Under the pieces are notes generated by a model that saw nothing but the letters and a program-made list of their open reading frames with translations, was not told where the DNA came from and searched no databases. Below, piece after piece: positions 35,028 to 43,733 of a stretch of DNA of 64,000 nucleotides. Source of the stretch: Mesorhizobium sp. M00.F.Ca.ET.216.01.1.1 (GTDB taxonomy: Bacteria; Pseudomonadota; Alphaproteobacteria; Rhizobiales; Rhizobiaceae); assembly GCF_004010325.2 (NCBI RefSeq), contig NZ_SADR02000007.1:62001-126000 (forward strand), read 5' to 3'. The stretch's first letter is position 1; each line of letters starts with the position of its first letter. The position numbers and the translations under genes are program-made.

Positions 35028-36035
35028 ATGTCGCGGATACTCATCACCGGAGGCGCCGGCTTCGTCGGCTCGCATCTGACTGAAGCCTGTCTCAAAGCTG
35101 GCCACCAAGTCCACGTCGTTGTTCGTGCCGGCTCCAATGATGAGCGGCTCGAGCACCTCGGTGACCGCATTTCACGCCATCGCTTCGATCTGTGCTCGGA
35201 AGTGGACCTCAAGCATTGTCTCAGGAACGCCGAACCGCACGTCATCTACCACTTGGCGGCTAACCCACGCCGCCCGCAACATACCTCTGTTGAAGACGCC
35301 AAGGAGAACGTCCAGGAAGACCTCTATAACCTGATAACGCTGTTGGGCGCGGCGGCCACCACCCGCAGTCCGCCCGATTACCTGATCCGGGCCGGGTCGC
35401 TTGCCGAGTATGGATTGGCGCCTATCCCCTATCAGGAGGAGGCGCGTGAAGCCCCGATCACGGTCTACAGTGCCGGCCTCGTCGCCGCGACCCACTATGT
35501 CGCGGCGCTACAGCCCCGGCTTCCATTTCCTGTCGCCACGGCTCGGTTGGCTCTGGTCTACGGTCCTTCCCAGTCCACCGATTACCTTGTGCCATCTCTT
35601 ATCACGCGATGCCTTGCCGGTGAGAATTCGCTCGTGCGCCGGCCGGCAGACCGACGCGATCTCATCTTTGTCGACGAGGTGGTAGAGGCGCTGCAGCGAA
35701 TGGCCGCCATGCCGATGTCTAAGCCCACACTGGTCAACATATGCAGCGGCGTGGCGCCAACAATGCGCGAGGTGGCACAGCTTGTCGTCGAGCAAACCGG
35801 TGCCGAGGCGCACCTTGTCCAGTATGGCGACGGCAGCCCGCCCTCGGGAGCGGCGGACCTTCGCGGTTCGCCTGAGCGCGCGCGCACCCTGCTGGGATGG
35901 CAGGCTCGTATCATGCTTGCTGACGGGATCAGGCGGACGGTGCGCTGGTACCGGGATTGCGCAGTCCATGAAGGGCAGTCTGGAATGGCGGCGACAACCG
36001 TCTCGCCGAAGCATAGAGGGTTAGGAGTAACATGA
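35028..36035 (+). CDS. NAD-dependent epimerase/dehydratase family protein lacking catalytic Lys
   Basis: Extended short-chain dehydrogenase of 335 residues. The cofactor motif ITGGAGFVGSH is at 6-16, and S124 (RAGSLAEYG) and Y147 (TVYSAGLVAA) are present. The residue four after the Tyr, normally Lys, is Leu (L151). Loss of this Lys usually impairs catalysis, so the enzyme may have a changed mechanism or function. Its place after the methyltransferase suggests it would reduce or epimerise the keto group at C4 to finish the CDP-sugar (inference). The ATG at 35028 has GGAG upstream. Its stop overlaps the next gene as ATGA. Confidence 0.85.
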   Translation: MSRILITGGAGFVGSHLTEACLKAGHQVHVVVRAGSNDERLEHLGDRISRHRFDLCSEVDLKHCLRNAEPHVIYHLAANPRRPQHTSVEDAKENVQEDLYNLITLLGAAATTRSPPDYLIRAGSLAEYGLAPIPYQEEAREAPITVYSAGLVAATHYVAALQPRLPFPVATARLALVYGPSQSTDYLVPSLITRCLAGENSLVRRPADRRDLIFVDEVVEALQRMAAMPMSKPTLVNICSGVAPTMREVAQLVVEQTGAEAHLVQYGDGSPPSGAADLRGSPERARTLLGWQARIMLADGIRRTVRWYRDCAVHEGQSGMAATTVSPKHRGLGVT

Positions 36036-37027
36036 TGTCCAACTCAGGGCCTTTCACAGTCTCGGTGCTTGTGCCGGCTCTGAACGAGGAGGCAAACGTG
36101 CGTCGGGCCTACACGGCGATCGTGGACACGTTTCGCGATCTCCCGGGCTATGACTACGAAATCATCTTCACCGACAACCATTCAACCGACCGCACCTTCG
36201 ACATCCTGAAAAGCATCGCCGCTGAGGATCGTCGCGTACGCGTCATACGTTTCAGCCGCAATATCGGCTATCAGCGCGCACTGCTGGCCGCCTACAAGGC
36301 GGCGAACGGCGACTGTTCCGTTCAGATCGACTGCGATCTCCAGGATCCGCCCCACCTCATTCCACAGATGCTGGCCCTGTGGCGCCAGGGAAATCAGGTG
36401 GTCTATGGTGTCCGTCGGTCGCTGAAAGACAGTTGGACAACCGCATTGATCCGCCGGATCTTCTACCGATTGGTCAATGCGCTCAGCGAGGACGACCTGC
36501 CACTCAACGCAGGCGAGTTTCGCCTCGTCGATCGCCGCATTCTCACCGAACTGCGGAGTGTCGAAGATACATCACCCTATCTGCGCGGCCTGATCAGCGC
36601 GATGGGCTTTAGCCAGGTTGGGTTCGAATATGACCGGCAGGGCCGCATCGCGGGCGAAAGCAAGTTCCCGCTGAGGGCCATGGTGGCGCTGGCAGTGGAC
36701 GCCATCCTCAATCATTCCCTCGTTCCGCTCCGGCTGGCGTCGATCACGAGCCTGATTGCCGGAGCGGTGACTTCGCTTCTCGTGTTCGGTTACCTCGTCG
36801 GCTGGCTGCTGTTTGGACAGCAATGGCCGCGGGGTTTTGCGACGATAGCCCTCCTGCTGCTGCTTTCCATCGCATTGAACGCAATGTTCCTTGGAATTGT
36901 CGGTGAGTATGTCGGTCGGATATTCATGCAATCCAAGCGCCGACCCGTTACAATCATAGAGCAGACACTGAATGCAGAGCATCGCAACCTGCACGTGCTG
37001 ACGAGCTCGAAGCTGAAAGTGAAATAG
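36032..37027 (+). CDS. GT2-family glycosyltransferase, GtrB/DPM1-like
   Basis: Membrane-anchored glycosyltransferase of 331 residues. The GT-A domain has VLVPALNEEANV, the metal-binding DCDLQDPP and the EFRLVDRR motif, followed by two C-terminal helices (about 240-295). This is the GtrB/bactoprenol glucosyltransferase type, which makes polyprenyl-phosphate sugars for use in the periplasm. The next gene encodes a GtrA-type protein, its usual partner. A periplasmic GT-C enzyme such as the one at 28356 would use the product. The ATG at 36032 overlaps the previous stop and has TAGGAG upstream. Confidence 0.93.
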   Translation: MMSNSGPFTVSVLVPALNEEANVRRAYTAIVDTFRDLPGYDYEIIFTDNHSTDRTFDILKSIAAEDRRVRVIRFSRNIGYQRALLAAYKAANGDCSVQIDCDLQDPPHLIPQMLALWRQGNQVVYGVRRSLKDSWTTALIRRIFYRLVNALSEDDLPLNAGEFRLVDRRILTELRSVEDTSPYLRGLISAMGFSQVGFEYDRQGRIAGESKFPLRAMVALAVDAILNHSLVPLRLASITSLIAGAVTSLLVFGYLVGWLLFGQQWPRGFATIALLLLLSIALNAMFLGIVGEYVGRIFMQSKRRPVTIIEQTLNAEHRNLHVLTSSKLKVK

Positions 37028-37467
37028 TGATCAGGCTTGCCGCAGCGAATAACAATCGTTTTGTTCAAAGCACGGGGACTCTACTGCGATTTGCCACGGT
37101 GGGAGCGATCACAACCGCGTTGGATCTGATCCTTTTTGCGACCCTCACGGCGGCAACCACACCACCAGCACTCGCAAACCTTCTTTCTTACTCTTGCGGA
37201 ATTCTGCTGAGCTACGTCCTCAATCGCTCATGGACTTTCGGCGTCGACGGGAGCCGTCTGCAGGCTTTGAAGTTTGTCCTGTCCACGTTGACCGGCCTGC
37301 TGATCTCCACCGTGCTTGTGGCCTTCCTCACGACTGTCATCCCAGCCATCGATGCCAAACTCATCAGCGTGCCGATCGTCTTTGGCTGGAACTATCTCGC
37401 CGCGCGCATGTGGGTCTTTAATGTGGCTGAGGTTCCGCAAAACAAAAGGAGTTGGTGGTTTTCCTGA
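37027..37467 (+). CDS. GtrA family membrane protein
   Basis: Small membrane protein of 146 residues with four predicted helices (FATVGAITTALDLILFATL, LLSYSCGILLSYVLN, FVLSTLTGLLISTVLVAFL, LISVPIVFGWNYLAARMWVF). GtrA-like proteins are thought to help translocate polyprenyl-phosphate-linked sugars. The start is GTG 37027, sharing one base with the upstream TAG. The coupling to the GtrB-like gene supports the assignment. Confidence 0.9.
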   Translation: MIRLAAANNNRFVQSTGTLLRFATVGAITTALDLILFATLTAATTPPALANLLSYSCGILLSYVLNRSWTFGVDGSRLQALKFVLSTLTGLLISTVLVAFLTTVIPAIDAKLISVPIVFGWNYLAARMWVFNVAEVPQNKRSWWFS

Positions 37468-37539
37468 CCTGACAAGAGCAGGCAGTCATCCGACCATCGC
37501 CGGGATATCAGGCAATATATCCATGCGTGAGGTGTCAGC

Positions 37540-38901
37540 TTGAAAATCGCAATCATTGGTTCCGGCTATGTAGGACTTGTCTCGGGTGCGTGCTTGGCTG
37601 ATTTCGGCCACACCGTAACTTGCATCGACAAGGACGCGTTCAAGATTTCCGCTTTGAAACGCGGGGACATACCGATCTTCGAACCCGGGCTCGAATCATT
37701 GATTGTCCGCAATCTGCAGGACGAACGTCTTACCTTTACGACCGATTTTGCTGGGCCGGTCGGAGAAGCAGACGCCGTATTCATCGCTGTCGGGACGCCT
37801 TCCAGACGCGGTGATGGTCATGCAGACCTGTGCCATGTCTATGAGGCCGCGCGCGAGATCGCGCACGCCCTGCGAGGCTCGACGGTTGTCATAACGAAAT
37901 CGACCGTGCCGGTCGGCACCGGCGACGAGGTGGAGCGGATCATCCGTGAAGAGTGTCCACACGCGGATTTTGCCGTCGCATCGAATCCGGAATTCCTGCG
38001 TGAGGGCGCAGCAATTCAGGATTTCAAACACCCCGACAGGATCGTCATCGGAGTGGAGAGCGACCTGGCCCGCCAGGTCCTCATGCAAGTCTACCGACCA
38101 TTGTTCCTCAACAAGTCGCCCGTGCTGTTCACCTCTCGCCGGTCTGCGGAGCTGATCAAATATGCAGCGAACGCTTTTCTCGCCATGAAGATCACTTTCA
38201 TCAACGAGATTGCAGACCTCTGTGAAAAGGTGAACGCCGACATCCAGGAGGTGGCGCTGGGCATTGGGTCGGACAACCGGATCGGATCGAAGTTCCTGCA
38301 TGCCGGACCAGGATTCGGTGGTTCATGCTTTCCCAAGGACACTGTTGCATTGATCAAATCCGCCCAGGATTACGGCAGCTCCGTGAGGCTTGTTGAAACG
38401 ACCGTCGCCATCAATGATGCTCGCAAACGGGCAATGGCGCGCCGTATCATCGAGGCCGTGGGCGGTAACGTTCGCGGAAAGACGATCGCCATTTTCGGTT
38501 TGACCTTCAAGCCAAACACGGACGACATGAGGGAGGCTCCATCGATCTCCATCATTCAAGCGCTTCAGGACGCGGGGGCGCATATTCAGGCTTATGACCC
38601 AAAGGGGATGGAGCAGGCCCGGATGCTCTGGTCCGATGTCGCATTTCGCTCGAACCCTTACGACGCTGCAGAGAATGCAAGCGCGATCTGCATCCTCACC
38701 GAGTGGGAACAGTTCCGCGCGTTGGATTTCAAACGTTTGGCCAAACTCGTCGCCACGCCGATCATGCTCGATTTCCGCAACATCTATTCGGCGGACGAAG
38801 TCACCAGTCACGGTTTCGCCTATTTCAGGATAGGTGCTGCATCCAGGACGGGTCCTGCACCTACGAACGTTTCGCCCTCCGAGCAGGAAGCGGTTGCGTG
38901 A
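37540..38901 (+). CDS. ugd: UDP-glucose 6-dehydrogenase
   Basis: Oxidises UDP-glucose to UDP-glucuronate with two NAD molecules, giving an acidic precursor for capsule or exopolysaccharide. The N-terminal NAD domain has IIGSGYVGLVSGACLADFGH; the active-site Cys is in GPGFGGSCFPKDT near residue 260, with Lys in LIKYAANAFLAMKITFINEI. The 453-residue length is typical. The start codon is TTG at 37540, preceded by GAGGTG, and it matches the family N-terminus exactly. It is the last gene of the operon from rfbF. Rhizobial homologues are called rkpK or exo5. Confidence 0.96.
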   Translation: MKIAIIGSGYVGLVSGACLADFGHTVTCIDKDAFKISALKRGDIPIFEPGLESLIVRNLQDERLTFTTDFAGPVGEADAVFIAVGTPSRRGDGHADLCHVYEAAREIAHALRGSTVVITKSTVPVGTGDEVERIIREECPHADFAVASNPEFLREGAAIQDFKHPDRIVIGVESDLARQVLMQVYRPLFLNKSPVLFTSRRSAELIKYAANAFLAMKITFINEIADLCEKVNADIQEVALGIGSDNRIGSKFLHAGPGFGGSCFPKDTVALIKSAQDYGSSVRLVETTVAINDARKRAMARRIIEAVGGNVRGKTIAIFGLTFKPNTDDMREAPSISIIQALQDAGAHIQAYDPKGMEQARMLWSDVAFRSNPYDAAENASAICILTEWEQFRALDFKRLAKLVATPIMLDFRNIYSADEVTSHGFAYFRIGAASRTGPAPTNVSPSEQEAVA

Positions 38902-39070
38902 ACTGATAACGATCGGCGGGACATGGCGTGTGCCGCCGCCACGCGAGCCGTCCTCTACCGAGCTTTGGCGGTATCAGCTCCCAACCATCAACCGGTGAGC
39001 GGCTTCGCTTGCATCCAGGCAACCAGGGGAGGGCGCCGGCCGGCAGTCGGAGAGAGCCTCGTTGCCACCT

Positions 39071-40546
39071 TCACTCGCCTCTCTCATCAACTGGTCGCCC
39101 TAGTGCCCGAACGGCCTGGACCAACGTGCTGCTCTGGATCCAGCCGTCCTCGATGATGCGCCCATCCTTGTCTGCTTGACTGGTAGCGAGACGCAATTCA
39201 TCGCCATGGGAGGGGGTCGGTTCGAAAACCCAATCCCAACCATTGAACACATCGGGCCTCTCGCCTGCGACCACCTTGTCCACCAGATTGAGCACTTCCG
39301 GAATGCCGAACTCTCCAGCCAGACCATATCCCTTGTGCAGGTCACGGTCGTCATATGTCAGTTTGTTGTCGCGCCCGACAAACAGCGGCCGGTTGGATCC
39401 AAGCTCGTAGAAGCGCGTCCAGTCGCCCGACGGGCGCCGGCTCTTGCGCAGCCACTCCGCCGCTTCGGTCGCACCCGTGAGGTAGCGCTGTTCTCCAGTT
39501 CTGAGATAGAGTTGCAGAAGCGCCTGGATCGCGCCGGCTGTCTCACGCGACGCAACCGCCGGCGGCTCGAACTTTCGCCCCCATATGGGCTCGAGATCGA
39601 GATTGTAGGTCTGCGCCCAGCCGCGTTGCGGGCCAGGCAGCTGCGATGCCAGCAGGAATTCACCGCTTCGCATCGCGGCAGCCAGCAGATCCTGGCGCTT
39701 CGTGTACCGCTCAGCCGTGAGCAGAAGGCGTATCACGTCCCTGATGAGCTGGTCATTCACAACCAAAGCGGAGCCTGGTGGCTTGACCCATTCTCGCGAC
39801 CAGGTCGCAGGCAGCCGCGCACGCCAAGCCGCTGCGAATAGCCGGTGAGGAAACACACGGCCCAGGAAGACCGGCCATGCTCCATTGGGATATTGCGCTT
39901 CCAGGAGCCGATCGAGGCCATATTTGATCGCGTCCTTCACAGCCGGGTCGCGGCCCTGCGAAGCCTCGTCGTACCATATCAGGAAGCCGAGATTGCTCTG
40001 GGTAATGTTGTCGTCGAGCGTGCCGTTGTTGCGCTCCTTGTTACCATCGATCCGCTCACATGCATCGTCGTTTGCGACCGTGGTTCGGTAACACCATCTT
40101 GCGCGAGCGCTGGCCGCCGTGTCGGTGAAGTTGTACCAGCCGCCCGAGAGCAGTTGCCCGTCCATCGTGACGCGGGCAGCGGCAGCTGCTGCCGCCATCC
40201 AGCGCGGATCCTTCGTGAACTCGTAGAGCCGAAGGAACGCGCCGCCAACTCCCGGGGTGCCGGGCGGCTGGTTCCAGACCACGCCGTCTTCGACCTTCCC
40301 GCTTTCGCCACGGTGAATTGAAAAATCGGGCGAGTATGCGTAAACGAAACCGCCGCCGATCGCCAAATGCTTGGCGAAAAGATCGGCTATCTTCTCCACC
40401 GCGGCGACCGAGTTGGGATCGGGGCCGGCGGCTGCGGATGCAGGTTCCACCCTGGTTGGCAGGACGAACAGCGCTATCCCCGCTGCCAGGCCGACTGCAC
40501 GTAGGCCCTTATCGGGCGCCATCGAAGCCCAGCCGAAAAATCTCAT
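39071..40546 (-). CDS. Pectate-lyase family protein (PL10-like, alpha/alpha barrel)
   Basis: Predicted exported protein of about 491 residues with a signal peptide (basic start, then GLRAVGLAAGIALFVLP, cleavage near residue 36). The body matches the alpha/alpha toroid of pectate lyase family 10: LDDNITQSNLGFLIWY, then EAQYPNGAWPVF and VVNDQLIRDVIRLLL. It differs in fold from the beta-helix protein at 20568, so the locus has two separate lyase-like enzymes. The start is uncertain: ATG 40546, 40564 and 40522 are all possible. It is convergent with ugd. A role in processing the uronic-acid-containing polymer is likely (inference). Confidence 0.82.
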   Translation of the reverse strand: MRFFGWASMAPDKGLRAVGLAAGIALFVLPTRVEPASAAAGPDPNSVAAVEKIADLFAKHLAIGGGFVYAYSPDFSIHRGESGKVEDGVVWNQPPGTPGVGGAFLRLYEFTKDPRWMAAAAAAARVTMDGQLLSGGWYNFTDTAASARARWCYRTTVANDDACERIDGNKERNNGTLDDNITQSNLGFLIWYDEASQGRDPAVKDAIKYGLDRLLEAQYPNGAWPVFLGRVFPHRLFAAAWRARLPATWSREWVKPPGSALVVNDQLIRDVIRLLLTAERYTKRQDLLAAAMRSGEFLLASQLPGPQRGWAQTYNLDLEPIWGRKFEPPAVASRETAGAIQALLQLYLRTGEQRYLTGATEAAEWLRKSRRPSGDWTRFYELGSNRPLFVGRDNKLTYDDRDLHKGYGLAGEFGIPEVLNLVDKVVAGERPDVFNGWDWVFEPTPSHGDELRLATSQADKDGRIIEDGWIQSSTLVQAVRALGRPVDERGE

Positions 40547-40722
40547 CTTCGCGCTCTGTGGCATCACCACCCGGCGACTGTGATCTTAGCCGACGCCATG
40601 GATCATGAGAAGCCTGGGCAGGTAGTGGGCATTTATGCCCCGTCGTCCCCGCTTGTAGGAAATTCCTTGCAGGAATTCCGAATGGCAGTCCGGCACCGGC
40701 GCGTCTGCAGCACGCGTTCGGC

Positions 40723-41901
40723 TTACTGCTTGTTGTATTCAAGGGCGGACTGAACGACTTGGTCCCACCCGGCCATTACACGCGGGTGCGTGAAGCGACG
40801 GGCTGAAATTGCTGCGGCACCGCCAAGTCGCCGGCGCAGGGACCCGTCATCCAATAGCCGGGAAAGCGCGACGGACAAGGCATTGATATCGCCGTTCGCC
40901 ACCAGAAGTCCGTCTTCTTCGTCGGTGATCATCTCACGCGGACCAAAGCGACAGTCGAAGGACACAACCGGCAATCCCGCCGCCATGGCTTCCAGAAGTA
41001 CGATTCCCCAGCCCTCGTAGCGCGAGGAGAGAACAAAAACGCCGGCGGATTCGATCCAAAGACCTGGCCGCTCCGTGACCCCGGGCAAATGCACACGGCC
41101 GTGAAGGCCGAGTTCATCGCGCTTCGCCTCAAGCCGTGCGCGTTCTGGCCCATCACCCCAGATCACCAAACTCCAATCGGGGTGGGATCCGCTTATCCCG
41201 GCAAAAGCCTCAAGAAGGAGATCGAATCCCTTCTGAGGCACCAAGCGTCCAACGGCGGCCAGAATCTTCTGTCCAGATTTTTTGCGGAGACTGGTAGGCA
41301 GGTTGGCTTCGTTAGGGATAACCCAGCTGCGGGCGCGCTGTTCGGATGGGAATTGTTCCATCGCTCCCTTGGTCATTGTCACGAGGCCGAAAGCTCGTGG
41401 GTAGAGATATCTGCGTAATACTGTCCAGACCGGACCGAAAGCTTGCATCTCAGCGTTGTTGCGTTCCGACACCACGACCGGGATGTTTGTGCCGAGTGCT
41501 GCCAAAACGGACAGGACGTTCGTGCGGGTGAGAAAGCTGATAACAACATCAGGAGAAAGACGAAGGAATTCTCTGCGAAGGAGCCGCACGCGATCGGCAA
41601 AGGACGATGCGGCGCGGAACCAAACGGTGCGATCAGGGGGAAGGCCGAGACGCGCGATTTCCACATTGGGCGCGATTGCGTGGTAGGCAGGTGTGCCGGT
41701 CCGCTCGAGCGTAATGATCGTCACATGCCAGCCACGCTCGGCCCAACTGTTGGCAATAAGACTTGCGGCACGTTCGCTGCCCCCCGCTACGCCCAGGCCC
41801 GGAAGAACGATGGCAACGCGAACCCGCCGACCTGCCGGCTGCTCCTCCAATTGGCCTGCTGGTGCGTCGCCCGACGGAAGCCCATCGACACAATACGCCA
41901 T
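40723..41901 (-). CDS. GT4-family glycosyltransferase (AmsD-like)
   Basis: GT-B fold glycosyltransferase of about 392 residues. It has VRVAIVLPGLGVAGGSERAA at the N-terminus, VVVSERNNAEMQ, GRLVPQKGFDLLLEAF and the E-x7-E in RYEGWGIVLLEAMAAG. It is a paralogue of the protein at 26065. The ATG at 41901 is chosen because the family N-terminus begins about 28 residues later; the open frame continues far upstream to 42429 with no family features and runs antisense into the divergent glycosyltransferase gene. Confidence 0.9.
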   Translation of the reverse strand: MAYCVDGLPSGDAPAGQLEEQPAGRRVRVAIVLPGLGVAGGSERAASLIANSWAERGWHVTIITLERTGTPAYHAIAPNVEIARLGLPPDRTVWFRAASSFADRVRLLRREFLRLSPDVVISFLTRTNVLSVLAALGTNIPVVVSERNNAEMQAFGPVWTVLRRYLYPRAFGLVTMTKGAMEQFPSEQRARSWVIPNEANLPTSLRKKSGQKILAAVGRLVPQKGFDLLLEAFAGISGSHPDWSLVIWGDGPERARLEAKRDELGLHGRVHLPGVTERPGLWIESAGVFVLSSRYEGWGIVLLEAMAAGLPVVSFDCRFGPREMITDEEDGLLVANGDINALSVALSRLLDDGSLRRRLGGAAAISARRFTHPRVMAGWDQVVQSALEYNKQ

Positions 41902-42168
41902 TTCCGGCCTGTGCAATGGGCGCGTCGGCTCGAAACCCCTAAGCCGACGCAGCACGTCGGCGAATGACTGTGAATTTAGCCAGCACAGCAACCCCTTCCC
42001 ATTGAAATGGCTATCATATGAGCTCCGCGTGATGGAAGTGCTGATTTTCCTGACCTGAAAACCGTGCAACAAAAGCCCATTGGTGATGTGATGCTGATAT
42101 CTGTTCGCCTTCGGAAGGCGTTCGGGCTGAAGACGCGGGCAGGCGGCCGACCCACCGGACAATTTCTT

Positions 42169-43386
42169 ATGCGTAGCGCACCAATCGTCGTCTGCTTCCC
42201 CTTCATCGGCGACGAACTCGGTGGCAGCCACATCTCCGCGATCAAGCTGATCGAAGGGTTGGACCCGAGACTTGTCACGCCAATCGTTGCGCTCCATGTC
42301 GTCGACGGGCCCGTCGCAGCCTATCTCGCAGATCGCGGCGTTCCGTTCGTCAGGGCTCCGGACGCTGCGTTTCTGCTCCGAGATCCAGACGCCGCGTCTG
42401 GCGGAATCAGGTTGCGCGTGCTGGGCCACGCCTTCCGCATGGCGGCGCCGATCTGCCGGTTGCTAAGAAAGCACGGTGTGGACCTCGTCCACACCAATGA
42501 CGGCAGGATCCATGCTGTCTGGGCGCTACCAACCCGGCTCGCGGGAGCCCGTCAGGTTTGGCATCATCGCGGCGATCCTGACGCGTTTGGCATAAATCTG
42601 CTGGCACCGTTGGCGGCAAGCCACATTGTAACGGTGTCACGCTTCTCCAGGCCACGAAAGCCGATTGTCGGTGTCGGGCAAAAGCTCTCCGTTGTTTACA
42701 GTCCCTTTGACCGGCCAACCGCGACCGGCAGGACGCGCGCGCGCGCAATGCTTGTCGAGACACTCGGCTGTGCCGCGGAGACCCGGTTCCTGGCCTATTT
42801 CGGGCTGTTGATTGACCGCAAACGACCGATCGGCTTCGTCGAAGCGGTTGCTGCCCTCATCAGACGCTATCCGGACCTGCCGGTAATGGGCCTGCTCTTC
42901 GGCGTGCCCGGAATGGAGACGCCGCAGCTCGATCAGATGGTGATGCAGCGCGCCGAGGAACTCAACATTGGAAAGCACATCCGGCTTATGGGGTTTCGTC
43001 ATCCGATCGAGCCCTGGATGCAGGCCGTGGACGTGCTGCTTGTGACGGCCGTCCGCGAGCCGTTCGGCAGGACCTTGATCGAAGCGATGTTCCTTGGAAC
43101 GCCGGTTGTGGCGACAGATGATGGAGGAAATCGTGAGGCAATCGAGAATGGCGTCACAGGCTTCCTCGTGCCGCCGGACCGGCCCGAATGTTTCGTGGAA
43201 CCAGTCTACTCGATGCTGACCGATGCCGAACTCCGCAGCAGAATTACCGCAGCTGCCAGCGATCGTGCCTTTGCGACTTATGGTGTTGAAACCCATGTCG
43301 GGGAATTGACGGCGATCTATCAGCGGCTCGTCAGGCCTCGAGGCTACCTGCGCGACAAAATGGAGCAAGAGCCGTTCATGAGTTGA
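42169..43386 (+). CDS. GT4-family glycosyltransferase
   Basis: GT-B fold glycosyltransferase of about 405 residues. The N-terminus reads APIVVCFPFIGDELGGSHISA; the donor-binding half has FGLLIDRKRPIGFVEAV and the E-x7-E in REPFGRTLIEAMFLG. It differs from the AmsD-like pair. Possible starts are the ATG at 42169 (chosen, just before the conserved part), 42091 and an upstream GTG at 42064. It is divergent from the gene at 40723; the shared gap should hold both promoters. Confidence 0.88.
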   Translation: MRSAPIVVCFPFIGDELGGSHISAIKLIEGLDPRLVTPIVALHVVDGPVAAYLADRGVPFVRAPDAAFLLRDPDAASGGIRLRVLGHAFRMAAPICRLLRKHGVDLVHTNDGRIHAVWALPTRLAGARQVWHHRGDPDAFGINLLAPLAASHIVTVSRFSRPRKPIVGVGQKLSVVYSPFDRPTATGRTRARAMLVETLGCAAETRFLAYFGLLIDRKRPIGFVEAVAALIRRYPDLPVMGLLFGVPGMETPQLDQMVMQRAEELNIGKHIRLMGFRHPIEPWMQAVDVLLVTAVREPFGRTLIEAMFLGTPVVATDDGGNREAIENGVTGFLVPPDRPECFVEPVYSMLTDAELRSRITAAASDRAFATYGVETHVGELTAIYQRLVRPRGYLRDKMEQEPFMS

Positions 43387-43733
43387 GCGGACTCGATGCC
43401 CCTGGCAGTTGGGCTTGCGATGCCCTTCCACCTCTGGCGCGGATTCCCTTAAGACCAATCTTTGGCACTGACTGCGTCGGATGCCGGCAAGGGAGGTGAG
43501 GCCCGACAAGCGGCGTCGCCCGGGAGAGGGCCCTATGCGCACAGTCGGAAGCGGTCGAGGGGTTTAACTGACACGCGCTGCGGTTCGCGCTTCTTTGCAA
43601 GAGCCGACCATTATCCCAGGATGATTGCGAGGCTGGCGGACAGGCCTCGGCGACGGTGCTTCTCACCGGAGCAGGCGGGGTCGACCAGTTTCGAGCGTCG
43701 ACCAATCTCGAGCAAACTGGCGATGGGCTGACA
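43387..43733. other. Intergenic region, nothing recognised
   Basis: A 347-base gap between the glycosyltransferase and the CapD-like gene. Short frames exist but none has a family or a good ribosome site. No clear hairpin followed by a T-run is seen. Confidence 0.4.

Noticed and set aside
41902..42429. N-terminal extension of the glycosyltransferase at 40723
   Set aside because: The frame is open but has no family features and would run into the divergent gene; ATG 41901 gives a normal-length protein.
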